Of a DNA stretch of 64,000 nt, positions 35,529 through 45,318 are shown piece by piece. Source of the stretch: Micromonospora sp. WMMD1155 (lineage in GTDB: Bacteria; Actinomycetota; Actinomycetes; Mycobacteriales; Micromonosporaceae). The position numbers and the translations under genes were made by a program. Positions within the stretch are counted from its first letter, which is position 1. Each line of letters opens with the position of its first letter. The notes under the pieces are model-generated. The model was given only the letters and a program-made list of their open reading frames with translations, did not search any database and was not told the DNA's origin. The stretch covers positions 7,006,501-7,070,500 of the forward strand of contig NZ_CP120742.1 of NCBI RefSeq assembly GCF_029581275.1, given 5' to 3'.

Positions 35529-35613
35529 GTCATCCTCCTCTCGCCCGCCTGCCGGGTCCGCGGCGGTGGGCCGCCGTGGACCCGGCAGGAACGGGGTCGA
35601 CGTCTGGCGTCGG

Positions 35614-37656
35614 TCAGGACTTCTCGACCCGGCACTGCTTGGTCACCGTCTTCGTCGGGTCGCTCTCCGAGGTCGCGGTGAGCTTCACGAAGCCGGTGGC
35701 CGCCGCGGCGGCGGTGGCGCCCACCGACACCCTGACCGTGGTGGCCTTGCCGAACTGGGCGGTGGCGAGCTGGTTGGGCAGCCAGGTCCGCCAGCCCTTG
35801 CCGGCCACCTCCGCGGAGAGGCGGTAGACGTCCGACTTCAGGTACGCGCTGACGTCCTCCGGGTGCTGCTGCCCGCCGGCCGAGTAGGTACCGGTGTTGG
35901 TCAGCTCGAACGAGCAGGTCACTCCCCGGTTGGTCGGCTTGCCGCCGCCGGTCACCTCACCCTTGCCCAGCGCCACGCCGTGGGCGCTCGGCCCGCCGGT
36001 GCCGTCCAGCGAACGCACCGCCACCGTGTACGAGAGCGAGCCGGCCGCGTCCCGCTTGAGGTCGACGATGTAGAAGTGCAACCGGTTGGCCTCGTCGACG
36101 TACTCGTACTGGCTTCCGGTGTCCGCCCCGGCGTGGAACAACGCGTCGGAGAGCTGCCGGTAGTCACCCATGGTGATCTTCTGCGGGGTGCCGTCCGGCC
36201 GGTAGAAGTCGATCATGTCGATGTCCTGCGGGTTGGCGTCCACCACCCACTGGAACGGCGCGCTGTCGGCGTTCTTCGTCTTACTCAGCAGCACGCCGCT
36301 GTCCGGGGTGAAGGAGTCCGCACCCATCCGGTCGACGACCTCGACCGTGTAGTTGTTGAAGCTGCCACCGTCACACAGTGGGTCGGTGCTGACGCCGCAC
36401 GCGGGTGACAGGTCCTTGTTCAGCGCGATGTTCACCCCGGTCAGACCCTTCGGACCGGCGTCGACCGCCCGGGCCGTGACCTGCGCGACGACCAGGCCCG
36501 AGGAGGCCAGCGACTCCCGCGACAGCCGCAGCACGTGCTCCTCGCCGAGCAGGCCGATCTTCAGTTTGTCCCGCACGGTGTGCAGCGAGCCCATCGAGCC
36601 GCCGTTGGTGGGCGGGATCTGCCAGCGGGTGTGCGGGCCGCCCGGGCCGTTGAACGACCCGCGCGACATCATGCTCCAGATCCCGGTGTACGCCCGGCGC
36701 AGCGGCTCGCCGTACGGGTTGTTGTAGTTGTCGCCGATGCCCAGCAGATGGGTCAGCTCGTGGGCGTACACCCCCATACCGGAACTCTCCCCCTGCGTCG
36801 AGGAGCCGCCGCCGGCGTTCGGCCACAGTGTCGCCGCCGCCTTCCACGAGGTCCAGTCCACGTAGCGGGTCTTCGCCCAGTTCGGCAGGTTGGGGTCCGG
36901 CGGGCCCCAGGCGTCCGGCACGTCCTCCTTGTTCTGGAAGATCATCTGCCCGAACTCCTGCCAGGTCGACGACTCGTCCTGGCCGGCGCTGAGGATGAAC
37001 ACCAACTCGTACTGGTTGGCGACCTCCTCGCCGACGGCGGCCCGCCACGCGCCCAGGCCGTCGGTGCGGATGTTCTTGCCGCACACGTCCCCACTCGGGC
37101 AGGCGCCCGGGTTGAACCCGTTGTCCAGCCCGTACTGGTAGGACTTGGCCGGCATCTGGTACGGCCCGAACCCGGTGAGGTCGACGCCGTAGCGGCCGTT
37201 GGAGTCCTGCATCCAGTACTCGTGCAGGGTGTGGCCCTTGTTGAGAGTGTTCGGGGTGTTCAGGAAGTCCTGGTAGAACTTCGGCACGTCCGCCCGGGGG
37301 ATGTTCGTCGCGACGGACTGGGGGTTGCCGAAGACCGTCGAGCGGGCCCGCTGGGAGACCGCGAACGTCTCGTCGGGATAGTCGAGCGCCACCAGGGCGA
37401 TCTTGAAGTTGCGGACCGAGCCGGACACGCTCGGGTCGGCCCAGTTCTTGCCGGGAACGGCCTTGTAGTCGTTCCAGGTCATCGTGTCCGGGTTCTGCCA
37501 TGCCTGCGGGTCGAGGACCTGGAACGGCGCGGTGCCGCCGGCCGGGTTGGCCGGGGCGGCGGCGGCCTGCGCCGCCCCGGTCGCCACGAGCGTGGTCACC
37601 ACGGCTGCGGCCAGCACGGCCCGCCTCAGCCGGGTTCGATGGGGGGTACGGGGCAC
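35614..37656 (-). CDS. Secreted M6-family metalloprotease (immune inhibitor A-like)
   Basis: A 680-aa secreted enzyme: signal peptide RRAVLAAAVVTTLVATGAAQAAAA, M6 catalytic domain (about residues 70-480) and a C-terminal beta domain with an all-beta, NEW3-like fold (VTGGGKPTNRGVTCSFELTNTG). The zinc motif is HELTH at 299-303 in YAHELTHLLGIGD, with the downstream Met-turn SMMSRGSF. M6 proteases digest host or environmental proteins. GTG 37656 is chosen for AGAGGTGG six bases before it; the frame is open another 57 codons upstream without conserved sequence. It sits upstream of the two lipoprotein genes on the same strand, with 85 nt between. Confidence 0.9.
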   Translation of the reverse strand: MPRTPHRTRLRRAVLAAAVVTTLVATGAAQAAAAPANPAGGTAPFQVLDPQAWQNPDTMTWNDYKAVPGKNWADPSVSGSVRNFKIALVALDYPDETFAVSQRARSTVFGNPQSVATNIPRADVPKFYQDFLNTPNTLNKGHTLHEYWMQDSNGRYGVDLTGFGPYQMPAKSYQYGLDNGFNPGACPSGDVCGKNIRTDGLGAWRAAVGEEVANQYELVFILSAGQDESSTWQEFGQMIFQNKEDVPDAWGPPDPNLPNWAKTRYVDWTSWKAAATLWPNAGGGSSTQGESSGMGVYAHELTHLLGIGDNYNNPYGEPLRRAYTGIWSMMSRGSFNGPGGPHTRWQIPPTNGGSMGSLHTVRDKLKIGLLGEEHVLRLSRESLASSGLVVAQVTARAVDAGPKGLTGVNIALNKDLSPACGVSTDPLCDGGSFNNYTVEVVDRMGADSFTPDSGVLLSKTKNADSAPFQWVVDANPQDIDMIDFYRPDGTPQKITMGDYRQLSDALFHAGADTGSQYEYVDEANRLHFYIVDLKRDAAGSLSYTVAVRSLDGTGGPSAHGVALGKGEVTGGGKPTNRGVTCSFELTNTGTYSAGGQQHPEDVSAYLKSDVYRLSAEVAGKGWRTWLPNQLATAQFGKATTVRVSVGATAAAAATGFVKLTATSESDPTKTVTKQCRVEKS

Positions 37657-37742
37657 GGAACCACCTCTCGTCGGAGGAAACGCGGCGCCGGCGTCCCGGT
37701 GGGGGTTGCGCGGGACACCTGTCAGCAGGCCGCGCAGCGAAT

Positions 37743-38207
37743 CTAGGAGCACGGGCCGGTGCCGGTCACCGTGCAGATGTCGGCAGGTGGGCCGGCGACT
37801 TCCGACACCTGAAGGACCAGCGCCCACCGGCGGCTCAGTCGGGGGCGGCCGCCGGAGGCCGGTTCGACGGTGGCCGCTAGAGCCCGCAGCACGTCCCGAC
37901 GCAACCGGTCGGCGTCAGCCACGGGCAGGGGTCCACGTGGTGGACGGCACCGCCCGCCGAAGCGCCCCGCGCAGGCCATGGCGAGCTTGACGGCCTGCAC
38001 CGACTCCGGCCGGGGGGCCCAGCCGAGGATCGGATGCAGCTCGGCGTAGAGCGGCAGCGCCCGGCCCAGGTCACGGGCGATCACGTCGGCGGCGCGGGCG
38101 GGCGGTACCTCGGGTGGCAGCGCGAGCACGCCGTGGGCGCTGGCCCAGGCATGCTCCGCCCAACGGCAGGCCTGCCTGCTGCCGTAGCCAGCGATGCCCG
38201 GCACCAC
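37743..38207 (-). pseudogene. Dihydrodipicolinate synthase-family gene with internal deletion
   Basis: The first part, from VPGIAGYGSRQACRWAEHAW to HGVLALPPE, matches the N-terminal third of the DHDPS/NAL class (VIAGVGxxxTxxAIELA ... ADGVLxLPP). It is then joined directly to a C-terminal segment (RALPLYAELHPILGWAPRP followed by ESVQAVKLAMACAGRFGGRC) that matches the end of the family, where LF.E.NP.PVK occurs. About 130 residues including the Schiff-base lysine are missing, as are the first 80. An in-frame stop lies just upstream of the start. The IS607-type element begins near its upstream side. It is most likely a nonfunctional remnant. Confidence 0.5.
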
Positions 38208-38297
38208 CGCGCAGCCGGACGGCGCGGCCTACACCGTCGCCCTCACCACCGCAGCCCGCTCATCGTCGGAGAGAGAGCCCGGTACTCCCGTTACCTC

Positions 38298-39678
38298 TCA
38301 GTGTGCTCTAGCAGGCACACGATCAGCAGTCTCGCCTTGCGGCGGGACGGTCCCGGTCTTCTCCGCAGGTGCGGTGCCGGGTTGACGCTTCACAGCCACC
38401 AGCCCACCGAGGCGGGTCTTACGGTCGGCTCCACGTCCAGCCACCGGGCCACTCCCGGCGGTATCGCAGTCGGCCGCTAGAGCGGCCAGGTTACGTGCGG
38501 CGTTCAGATCCCGGTCCAGGATCAGGCCGCAGGCGGTGCAGGTGTAGGTCCGCTCGGACAGGGCGAGTTTGGTTTTCGCCACGCCACAACCCGAGCAGGT
38601 CGCACTGGACGGATACCAGCGGTCAGCCACGGCCAACCGGCCGCCATTCCAAATGGTCTTATACGCCAGTTGGCGGCGCAGTTCGGCGAACCCAGCGTCG
38701 GCGATGTACCGAGCCAACCGCCGGTTACGCAGCATCCCGGCCACGTGCAGGTCCTCTATCACGATCGTGCCGTACTGACGTGCGAGACCGGTGGTCAGCT
38801 TGTGCAGACTGTCGCGGCGCAGGTTCGCCACCCGCGCATGCGCCCGCCCGAGCCGGGCTTGAGCACGCTGCCACCGCCTGGACGGCCGCTGCCCGGACAG
38901 CCGGTCGGGGCCGACCTTGCGCGACAGCCTCCGTCCAAGAGCACGTAGCTTGCGTTGTGCGTCATTGAGGTGGCGTGGATTGGGGACGGACTCGCCCGTC
39001 GACAACACCGCGAGGTGCTTCACACCCACGTCCAGGCCGATCACCGCACCGGGGCGTGCCGGATCCCGTTCGGCGCGCTGCACTTCGACGGTGAATGACA
39101 CCTGCCACCGGCCACCATCGCGGCGCACCGTGGCGGACATGATCCGCGCCGTGCCCGCCTCGAGACGGCGGGCGAGTTTGCGCGCCGACTCGTGCAGCTT
39201 CATCCGACCCAACCTCGGCAACACGACATGTGTGCGGTCAGGTTCGACCCGGATGGCACCAGTGGTGAACCGCAACGATGCAGTGGTGCGACGGCGCGAC
39301 TTAAATCGGGGAAAACCGACCGCACGGCCGGCACGTTTTCCAGATCGAGAATCGGCCCAGTTCCTCAAGGCTCGGGCCAGGGCATCGAGACCGGTGTTGA
39401 ACGCCTCTTTGGAACACTCACGCCACCACGGCGCTACCTCGTGCTTAGCCGTGTTCCACGTCTTACGCAGCGCGGGTAGCGACCACGACATGGCCGGGGG
39501 TAAGCAGGTCCTCTGTTATGCCGTAGGAACGTTCGGCGGCCCGCTGATCCATCACCGCTTTCACCCGGGCCAGCACCCAGTTGTGTGCGACTCGTGCGGC
39601 CCCGGCGTGCGCTAGCAGCGTGCGTTCCTGCACCGGAGTCAGGTCGAGAGCGAACCGATACGCCTGAACCGTCTTCAC
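38298..39678 (-). pseudogene. tnpB: IS607-type TnpB RNA-guided nuclease, one-base frameshift
   Basis: The N-terminal 60 codons (GTG 39678, VQAYRFALDLTPVQERTLLA onward) and the rest (from MSWSLPALRKTWNTAK) lie in different frames. They join when one G is removed from a G5 run at 39496-39500, which restores TEDLLTPAMSWSL. All else is intact: RuvC Asp in IGLDVGVKHLAV, Glu in IVIEDLHVAGM, Asp in DRDLNAARN, and the zinc-finger CSGCG/CTACG. TnpB is a DNA nuclease guided by a short RNA from the transposon end. The GTG overlaps tnpA's stop as GTGA, typical of IS607. The stop region contains a hairpin GTGTGC-N8-GCACAC (38301-38320). Confidence 0.85.
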
Positions 39679-40210
39679 GCCGGACTGTCCCTTATGGCAG
39701 CCTCGATCACACGGCGGACACGGTTCACGCCGGCGCGCCGTCCGCACAGATGGGCCCACATCGACGTCAGGATCTCCGTCACATCACGCACTAGGTTGCC
39801 GTCCACCTTGGCCGGCTCAACCACCAACAGCCGGCGACCCTGGGCGGACAATACCCTCACGTACTCAGCACCGAACCGAGCGGACCGATCACGATGCTCG
39901 ACCACAATCGTGGATACTAGCCGGGTCGCGCAACAAAGCGAAGAACCCCTTACGGTGACCATTGGACGCCGAGCCAGCCTCGGTCACCATTCGGTCTACG
40001 TTGTGTCTGCCCAGTGACCCAGACCATGACCTGGGCAACCTGCCGGTCGAGGTCCGTCTCCTGGTCGGCCGACGACACGCAGGCATACACCACGACCTGG
40101 CCCTTGCCCGAAGCCATACCGATCAACCGCTCACCCACCATGATCAGACGCCCAAGCCAGTAGGTGGGAACAGGCGGCTTCCCAGATTCGAGACGTCTAC
40201 GTGCGGTCAC
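39675..40210 (-). pseudogene. tnpA: IS607-type serine recombinase TnpA, multiple frameshifts
   Basis: Fragments in order: GKPPVPTYWLGRLIMVGE (end of the MerR-like HTH), VVVYACVSSADQETDLDRQV (serine recombinase N-terminus; the expected ARVSS has become ACVSS), then in another frame EAGSASNGHRKGFFALLRDP, and in a third STIVVEHRDRSARFGAEYV through RDVTEILTSMWAHLCGRRAG to the stop. At least two frameshifts and the Arg loss make it inactive. The upstream edge merges with the IS5-type remnant. Confidence 0.75.
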
Positions 40211-40491
40211 GTACGAGACTCCGTGACCGTGTGTAGAACTTCAGGAAAGTCGGTGAGGCGTCCGCGCCAGCCGGTGTCAGGGACTTTCCAGTTGACCAGG
40301 TGCGCGACCGCTCGTTCGACCGCTGCGCGGGTGCTGTTGATCGCTCGGTTGCTGGCGCGTCGCACGTGGCCGAATTCGGCCCCGCGGGGATTGCGGGCGC
40401 CGGTGATCGATGGGGTGCTTAGGTAATCCAGGTCGGCGATCATGCCGGTTCCGCCTGATTTGAGGTGGTTGGCCCACCCGCGCGCCCGGGT
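40207..40491 (-). pseudogene. C-terminal remnant of an IS5-family DDE transposase
   Basis: On the minus strand, after a TAG at 40494-40492, a frame reads ARGWANHLKSGGTGMIADLD, then RAINSTRAAVERAVAHLVNWK and ends at a TGA that overlaps the tnpA fragment as GTGA. The block NRAINSTRAAVERAVAHL with the catalytic Glu is the C-terminal end of IS5-group transposases. Upstream DDE residues are missing. The stretch 40492-40757 beyond it holds no supported gene; it ends with the AGGGGAG ribosome site of the next gene. Confidence 0.7.
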
Positions 40492-40757
40492 CTATCAGTC
40501 TCAATTGGCAATCCTCTTCCCACCGACACCGCTCGTCATCCCGCCCGCACCATGCGCGGCGGCGCTGGTGCGGTCCGTACCGGAAACCTAGGAACGTCTG
40601 TCTCCCCGGTCTTCGGACAAATGCCGGAACCGTCGCGACGCCGTCCGTCTCTTGTCGCGACTTCGCGAGTGGACCTTGCGCGATGCCCCACCCGCACCGG
40701 AGGGTGAGGACTGGCGGTCGCGCGATCCCTGTCACGCAGCGCAACCAGGGGAGTCGA

Positions 40758-41987
40758 ATGCACGGTGAGCTCCAGCGAATCGTCGACGCCGTCGCCGCCC
40801 GGGTGGGGCGGCCCGCCCTCATCGAGGACCGACGACAGCGGGTGGTCGCCTACAGCGAGCACGACGGCCCGATGGACGACGTCCGCCGGTCGTCGATCCT
40901 GCGCCGGCAGACGACGCCGGAGGTGATCGCCTGGTTCCGGGGCATGGGTGTGCTCACGGCGTACGCGCCGATCCGCACCCCCGCGTGCCCCGATCTGGAC
41001 CTGCTGGCGCGGGTGTGCGTGCCGATCCGGCACGACGACCTGCTGCTCGGGTTCGTCTGGTTCATCGACGCGGACGGTTCGATGACCGACGCCGACATCG
41101 CCACCGCCACCGGCCCGTTCACCGACCTGTCGCTGGCCCTGTACCGGGAGAACCTGCTCGGTGAACTCGCCTCGCAGCGGGAGACCGAGGCCACCCGTAC
41201 CCTCCTGGTGGAGAGCCGGCAGGCGCGCGAGCACGCGGCGCGGGCGCTGCTGGAGGAGGGCGTGGTGGCCGCCGACGGGTCGACGGTCGCGCTCGTCGCC
41301 CAACTCGTGCCGACCGGCGGGCGGCAACCCGACGAGGTGGCCCGGATCGCCCTGGAACAGGCCCTGGTCACCACCCGCCGGTGGATCGGGGTGCGGGAGA
41401 CACTGCATCTCGTCTGGCACGACCACGGGGTGCTGCTGCTCTGCGGCGACCGGATCGTCGGCCGCCCCTCACCGGAGGCGTCGGCCGGGCACCTGGACGA
41501 GGCGCTGGGCACCGCGACCCGGGGCCTGGCCTCGGTGGAGCGGACCGTGACCGGGATCGGTCAGCCTCGCGCCGGTCTGTCCAGCGCTGTCGAGTCCTAC
41601 CAGGAGGCCGCGCAGGCCGCCCGGGTCGGCACGCAACTGCCCGCGCTGGGCCGGGTGGTGTCCTGGGCCGGGCTGGGCATCTACCGGGTGCTGTCCCAAC
41701 TGGACAGCCGACACCTCGACGTCGCGGGCGTCCACCCCGGGCTGGAGCGACTGCTGCGTGACGACGCCCACCAGGTGCTGTTGGAGACCCTGGAGGCGTA
41801 CCTCGACCTGGCGGGCAACGCGCACGCGACCGCCGAGAAGCTCCGGCTGCACCGGACCACCCTCTACTACCGGCTGCAACGGGTGGAGCAGCTCGCCGGG
41901 ACCGACCTCAAGGACGGCAACGAACGACTGTGCCTGCACCTGGCCATGAAGCTCGGTCGGCTCACCGGCCACTACCGCACGACCTGA
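40758..41987 (+). CDS. PucR/CdaR-family transcriptional regulator
   Basis: A 409-aa regulator with an N-terminal GAF-like sensory part, a central helical region (ATRTLLVESRQAREHAARALLEEG) and a C-terminal PucR HTH (LLETLEAYLDLAGNAHATAEKLRLHRTTLYYRLQRVEQ). PucR-type proteins control purine, sugar diacid or amino acid catabolism. ATG 40758 follows AGGGGAGTC. It borders the IS remnants on one side and the NACHT gene on the other, with which it converges, so its target cannot be judged from position. Confidence 0.88.
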   Translation: MHGELQRIVDAVAARVGRPALIEDRRQRVVAYSEHDGPMDDVRRSSILRRQTTPEVIAWFRGMGVLTAYAPIRTPACPDLDLLARVCVPIRHDDLLLGFVWFIDADGSMTDADIATATGPFTDLSLALYRENLLGELASQRETEATRTLLVESRQAREHAARALLEEGVVAADGSTVALVAQLVPTGGRQPDEVARIALEQALVTTRRWIGVRETLHLVWHDHGVLLLCGDRIVGRPSPEASAGHLDEALGTATRGLASVERTVTGIGQPRAGLSSAVESYQEAAQAARVGTQLPALGRVVSWAGLGIYRVLSQLDSRHLDVAGVHPGLERLLRDDAHQVLLETLEAYLDLAGNAHATAEKLRLHRTTLYYRLQRVEQLAGTDLKDGNERLCLHLAMKLGRLTGHYRTT

Positions 41988-42018
41988 CACCGCCCGCAGG
42001 CCGTCGTCGCTCGACGCC

Positions 42019-45000
42019 TCAGCCGTCCTCGTCAGGAAAAGGATCTCCGGCAACCTGCGGCTGCTCCGACAACCACCGATCGCCGGCGCTGACCCTGATC
42101 TCATGGACGATCTCGTCGGGCAGAGCCGCCCTGGTGATCTCCGGGAGTCCGTCCAACCAGGCGTTGAGCTGATGCGGCAGACCAGGGTAGCCGGCGAGTT
42201 TCCACAGGCTGCGGGCGGCGAAGACCTCCAGGACCACCGGCACGAGTTGCAGATCGCCCGCGGCGTCGTCGAGCAGGTCGTTGACGAAGTCCTGGATCAC
42301 CCAGGCGGGGGGCAGGGCGTCGTTATGGTCGCTGGACATCATCACGAACAGGGCTTGGCGCACCAAGGCCCGGCGGTGGCTCTCCAGTCCCGGCCCCAGC
42401 CGGACCAGGGCGCGCAGGAAGCGCCGGATGATCGCGGGTCCCGCCGCGGGATCGTTGTCGATCATCCTGAGCAGTCCGTAGAAGGACTCGGGGTCCAGGT
42501 GACCGTCGCGGGCGGAGAGGTGGCTCAGCAGGAGTTCGGTATAGCGGATACGGTCGGTGATCGATCCATGGCGCTCCAGCGTGTCGATCAGCGCGTAGTA
42601 CTGCCCGTCGCGCACCTGGTCGTCGCGCGCGAGCAGCAGCGTCAGGAGACCGCGCACCGGGGCCTCGTCGCTGCCGCCCGGGAGGAACCCCTCCGCGTTC
42701 AGCGCGGCGACGATCGGCTCGACGGCGCGCAGCAGTACCGCCAGCTCCGGCTCCTGGACCAGGCTGTTCGTCCTGATCAGGTCGTGGACGAGGCCGTCTG
42801 GGGCCTCGGTGTGCTCGCGGCGGCGGCGCAGTGTGAGCCCCGGGGCCGCCTCGACCACCTCGATCTCGTCGCTGACGACGTGTACGGCGGTGTGGCCCCC
42901 GGCTGCCAGCCAGAACTGGGCGAGCCGGTGCCAGCGCACGCGCAGTTCGTCCGGGTCGGCCACATCGAAGGCGACGGCGAGTGGGAGTTCTCCACCGGGC
43001 GCCAGGAGCACCGCCAGGAGGAGCAGATTCGCGCTGTAGAAAGCCATCCGCTCGGCAACGTTGCCCCTCGTCGGCCGGTAGTCCGCGAATGCCTGCCAGG
43101 CGATCGAGTCGAAGCACCCTCGGAACGCCTCGAGAAGCTGGTCGTAGACCCCTGCCCGGTCGGTCATGACGGTTGCCAGGTGCTCGAAGTAGACGACGAT
43201 CTGGGCGCGCTCGGCCAGGATCGCGTGCGAGAGGATCGCTGCCAGAAGACTGTCGTTGCGGTCCGGTCGCACACTGGTCAAAGTGCGGGAGATCGGCGGT
43301 CGGGGTAGGGCCCGGGCGACGAACCAGGCGACGAGGTACTCGCCGAAGGTGGCGTGCAGGAATTCGTACGTGCGCAGAGTGTCGGCGTATCGAGCGGTCG
43401 CCACGTGCACGAAGAAGAACCTGCCGACCAGCCGTTGGGAGCCGGTCTGATGCGCTCGACCCGGGCCGCCGTAAGGGTGCGCGAGAAGTAGTGCCCGCAT
43501 GTCCTCGTCGAGGTCTTTCTCGGCCACGTACTGGCTACCGCGGTTGAACATCGCCAGGGCGGCGATGGCCAGACGCTCCAGTTCCTCGTCGACGAGTGCG
43601 TTGACCTCGGCGTCGGTGAGGTGCGGCCCGTCCTTGCGAACCTCCCGACGGGTGAACGCCCGCAGCAGGCGGTCGTACAGATCCGCGTCGGCGAGCTGAC
43701 CCGACTCGTCCTGCAGCTTGTTGCCGTCGGCGTCGTAGAGGGCCAGCAGTAACAACAACAGCGGCTGGGCCGCCAGGTGCGGATAGCGGGTCACGACGTC
43801 GACCGAGAGGCCGACGAGTTGCCGCTGCCGGAGGTAGTCGGCGTTCGAGCTGTTCCAGGTGTCCAGCCAGTCCGTGATGCGGGCACGGTCGAACGGCTCC
43901 AGGCGGACCACCTGCACGCCGGCCGGGATCCGGGCGCGATGAGCGACCACGGTGCGGCTGGTCACCACGACGGCCACCGGTGCATCCCGGATCGCGGCCA
44001 GCCGCTGGAACTCGCACATCCGCTCGAGGAAATCGGCTTGGCTGGTAGCGCTGCTCTGCAACAGTTCATCGAATCCGTCGAAGAAGATGACCGGCGTCGC
44101 GCTGTCGACACCGGCGGCGAGGTCCGCCCACTCGATGTCGCGCTGCAGTGTCTGCCGCAGGGCGTGTCGGACCTGGTCGACGACCGAGGCGTCGGCCGGT
44201 ACGGCACGCAGGTCCACCCGCAACGGACGAAAGCCGGTGTCCTGCAGGCGGGCGGCGAACGCCTTGGTGAAGACGGACTTCCCGGACCCAGGGTGCCCCA
44301 GCACAAGCATCGGCAGCTCCGTGGCGTCCGGGGAGCTCAGGTACCGGACGAGGAACTTCTGCAGGTCGTCCCGCAGCGCCACCTCGGCGTCCCACCAGTG
44401 GTCCTCGGAGACTCGGCTCGCCTCACCGGCGGCGACCACCCGAAAGGCCGGGTTGACGTACGCGGATCCGAGGGTCGGGATCACCAGGTCCGGCGCGGCG
44501 CCGTGCTCACCCGGCCGCACCACCGGCCGATCCAGCTCCGCCAGATAGCCGGCGGCCAGCTCTCGCCAGCGCTGGTCCATCCGGCCTGTCGGCTGCACCA
44601 TCGCCAGGAGCCGGCCGAGTTGGGAGAGCCCTCGGCGGGTCTCCTCGGCGAAACCCGCCGCGGCCGCCCGCGTCGACGTGTACTCCCACTCGACGATCCA
44701 GAACCCGAAGATCGGGCTCTCGTGCGCCAACTCCCGCACATACGACTCGTATCTCTCGAGCGCGAGACCGGGCACTGTCTCGGTGAGGTGTTGTTTCAGG
44801 CGGGCCTGTTCGGCGGCGGTCAGTTCCTCCACGACGGCGAAGCCGGTGAGGAACCTGTAAAGGTTCGCGCCGAGATCCTCGAACCAGCCGGCAAGCTCAC
44901 GTCCGAACTCTTCCCGAGGGGTGCAGGCGGCCGGCACCGGAACGACAGCGGTGAGCAGTTCGGCGACCTCGCCGGACCGGGCCCGCATGAGGTTCTGCTC

Positions 45001-45318
45001 GTCCTCGGAGGTCAGGCCGACCCGAGACACTACCGAACCGGCGCTGACCTCGTCGAAGAAGGCCGCGGTGACCAGAACGGTGTGGGTGGCGATCATGAGG
45101 CTGGACCGGGCCCGCGGTGGACCGGCCCGCAGGGCACCACCCGCCCGGCCCCGCACGTCCCGGATCAGCCGGATGAGATCGTTCTTGGGATCGAACAGTC
45201 CGATCGCGCCGGTCAGTAGCAGGACGCCACTCAGGACGTGGTCGAGGCTTTTGAGCAGCTTGCCGTCGTCATTCGCCAGCAGACGGACGGCGTCCGCGAA
45301 GCGCGTGGGTCTGGCCAT
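42019..45318 (-). CDS. NACHT-domain NTPase, bacterial NLR-like (NNH7 type)
   Basis: A 1099-aa STAND protein. The N-terminal helical domain (residues about 1-290, opening RFADAVRLL and with LLLLTGAIGLFDPKNDLI) resembles NNH7 of actinomycete NACHT proteins. The NACHT NTPase has Walker A LGHPGSGKS at 340-348, Walker B and DGxDE in VIFFDGFDELL at 410-420 and sensor motif VVTSRTV. The C-terminal 450 residues are helical repeats without a recognised LRR or TPR. Bacterial NACHT proteins of this class defend against phage by abortive infection. It is a stand-alone gene on the minus strand. There is little flanking regulation visible; the start ATG has GAGG close before it. Confidence 0.85.
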   Translation of the reverse strand: MARPTRFADAVRLLANDDGKLLKSLDHVLSGVLLLTGAIGLFDPKNDLIRLIRDVRGRAGGALRAGPPRARSSLMIATHTVLVTAAFFDEVSAGSVVSRVGLTSEDEQNLMRARSGEVAELLTAVVPVPAACTPREEFGRELAGWFEDLGANLYRFLTGFAVVEELTAAEQARLKQHLTETVPGLALERYESYVRELAHESPIFGFWIVEWEYTSTRAAAAGFAEETRRGLSQLGRLLAMVQPTGRMDQRWRELAAGYLAELDRPVVRPGEHGAAPDLVIPTLGSAYVNPAFRVVAAGEASRVSEDHWWDAEVALRDDLQKFLVRYLSSPDATELPMLVLGHPGSGKSVFTKAFAARLQDTGFRPLRVDLRAVPADASVVDQVRHALRQTLQRDIEWADLAAGVDSATPVIFFDGFDELLQSSATSQADFLERMCEFQRLAAIRDAPVAVVVTSRTVVAHRARIPAGVQVVRLEPFDRARITDWLDTWNSSNADYLRQRQLVGLSVDVVTRYPHLAAQPLLLLLLALYDADGNKLQDESGQLADADLYDRLLRAFTRREVRKDGPHLTDAEVNALVDEELERLAIAALAMFNRGSQYVAEKDLDEDMRALLLAHPYGGPGRAHQTGSQRLVGRFFFVHVATARYADTLRTYEFLHATFGEYLVAWFVARALPRPPISRTLTSVRPDRNDSLLAAILSHAILAERAQIVVYFEHLATVMTDRAGVYDQLLEAFRGCFDSIAWQAFADYRPTRGNVAERMAFYSANLLLLAVLLAPGGELPLAVAFDVADPDELRVRWHRLAQFWLAAGGHTAVHVVSDEIEVVEAAPGLTLRRRREHTEAPDGLVHDLIRTNSLVQEPELAVLLRAVEPIVAALNAEGFLPGGSDEAPVRGLLTLLLARDDQVRDGQYYALIDTLERHGSITDRIRYTELLLSHLSARDGHLDPESFYGLLRMIDNDPAAGPAIIRRFLRALVRLGPGLESHRRALVRQALFVMMSSDHNDALPPAWVIQDFVNDLLDDAAGDLQLVPVVLEVFAARSLWKLAGYPGLPHQLNAWLDGLPEITRAALPDEIVHEIRVSAGDRWLSEQPQVAGDPFPDEDG

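Larger units (their letters stand above)
38298..40210 (-). mobile_element. IS607-family insertion sequence, decayed
   Basis: Minus-strand pair tnpA (serine recombinase, broken) and tnpB (single frameshift), with a GTGA overlap at 39675-39678. The tnpA side is fused at 40207-40210 to an IS5-family remnant, and its first helix-turn-helix residues are missing. The exact ends cannot be set without close relatives. The element is no longer able to move itself but could be mobilised in trans. Confidence 0.75.
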
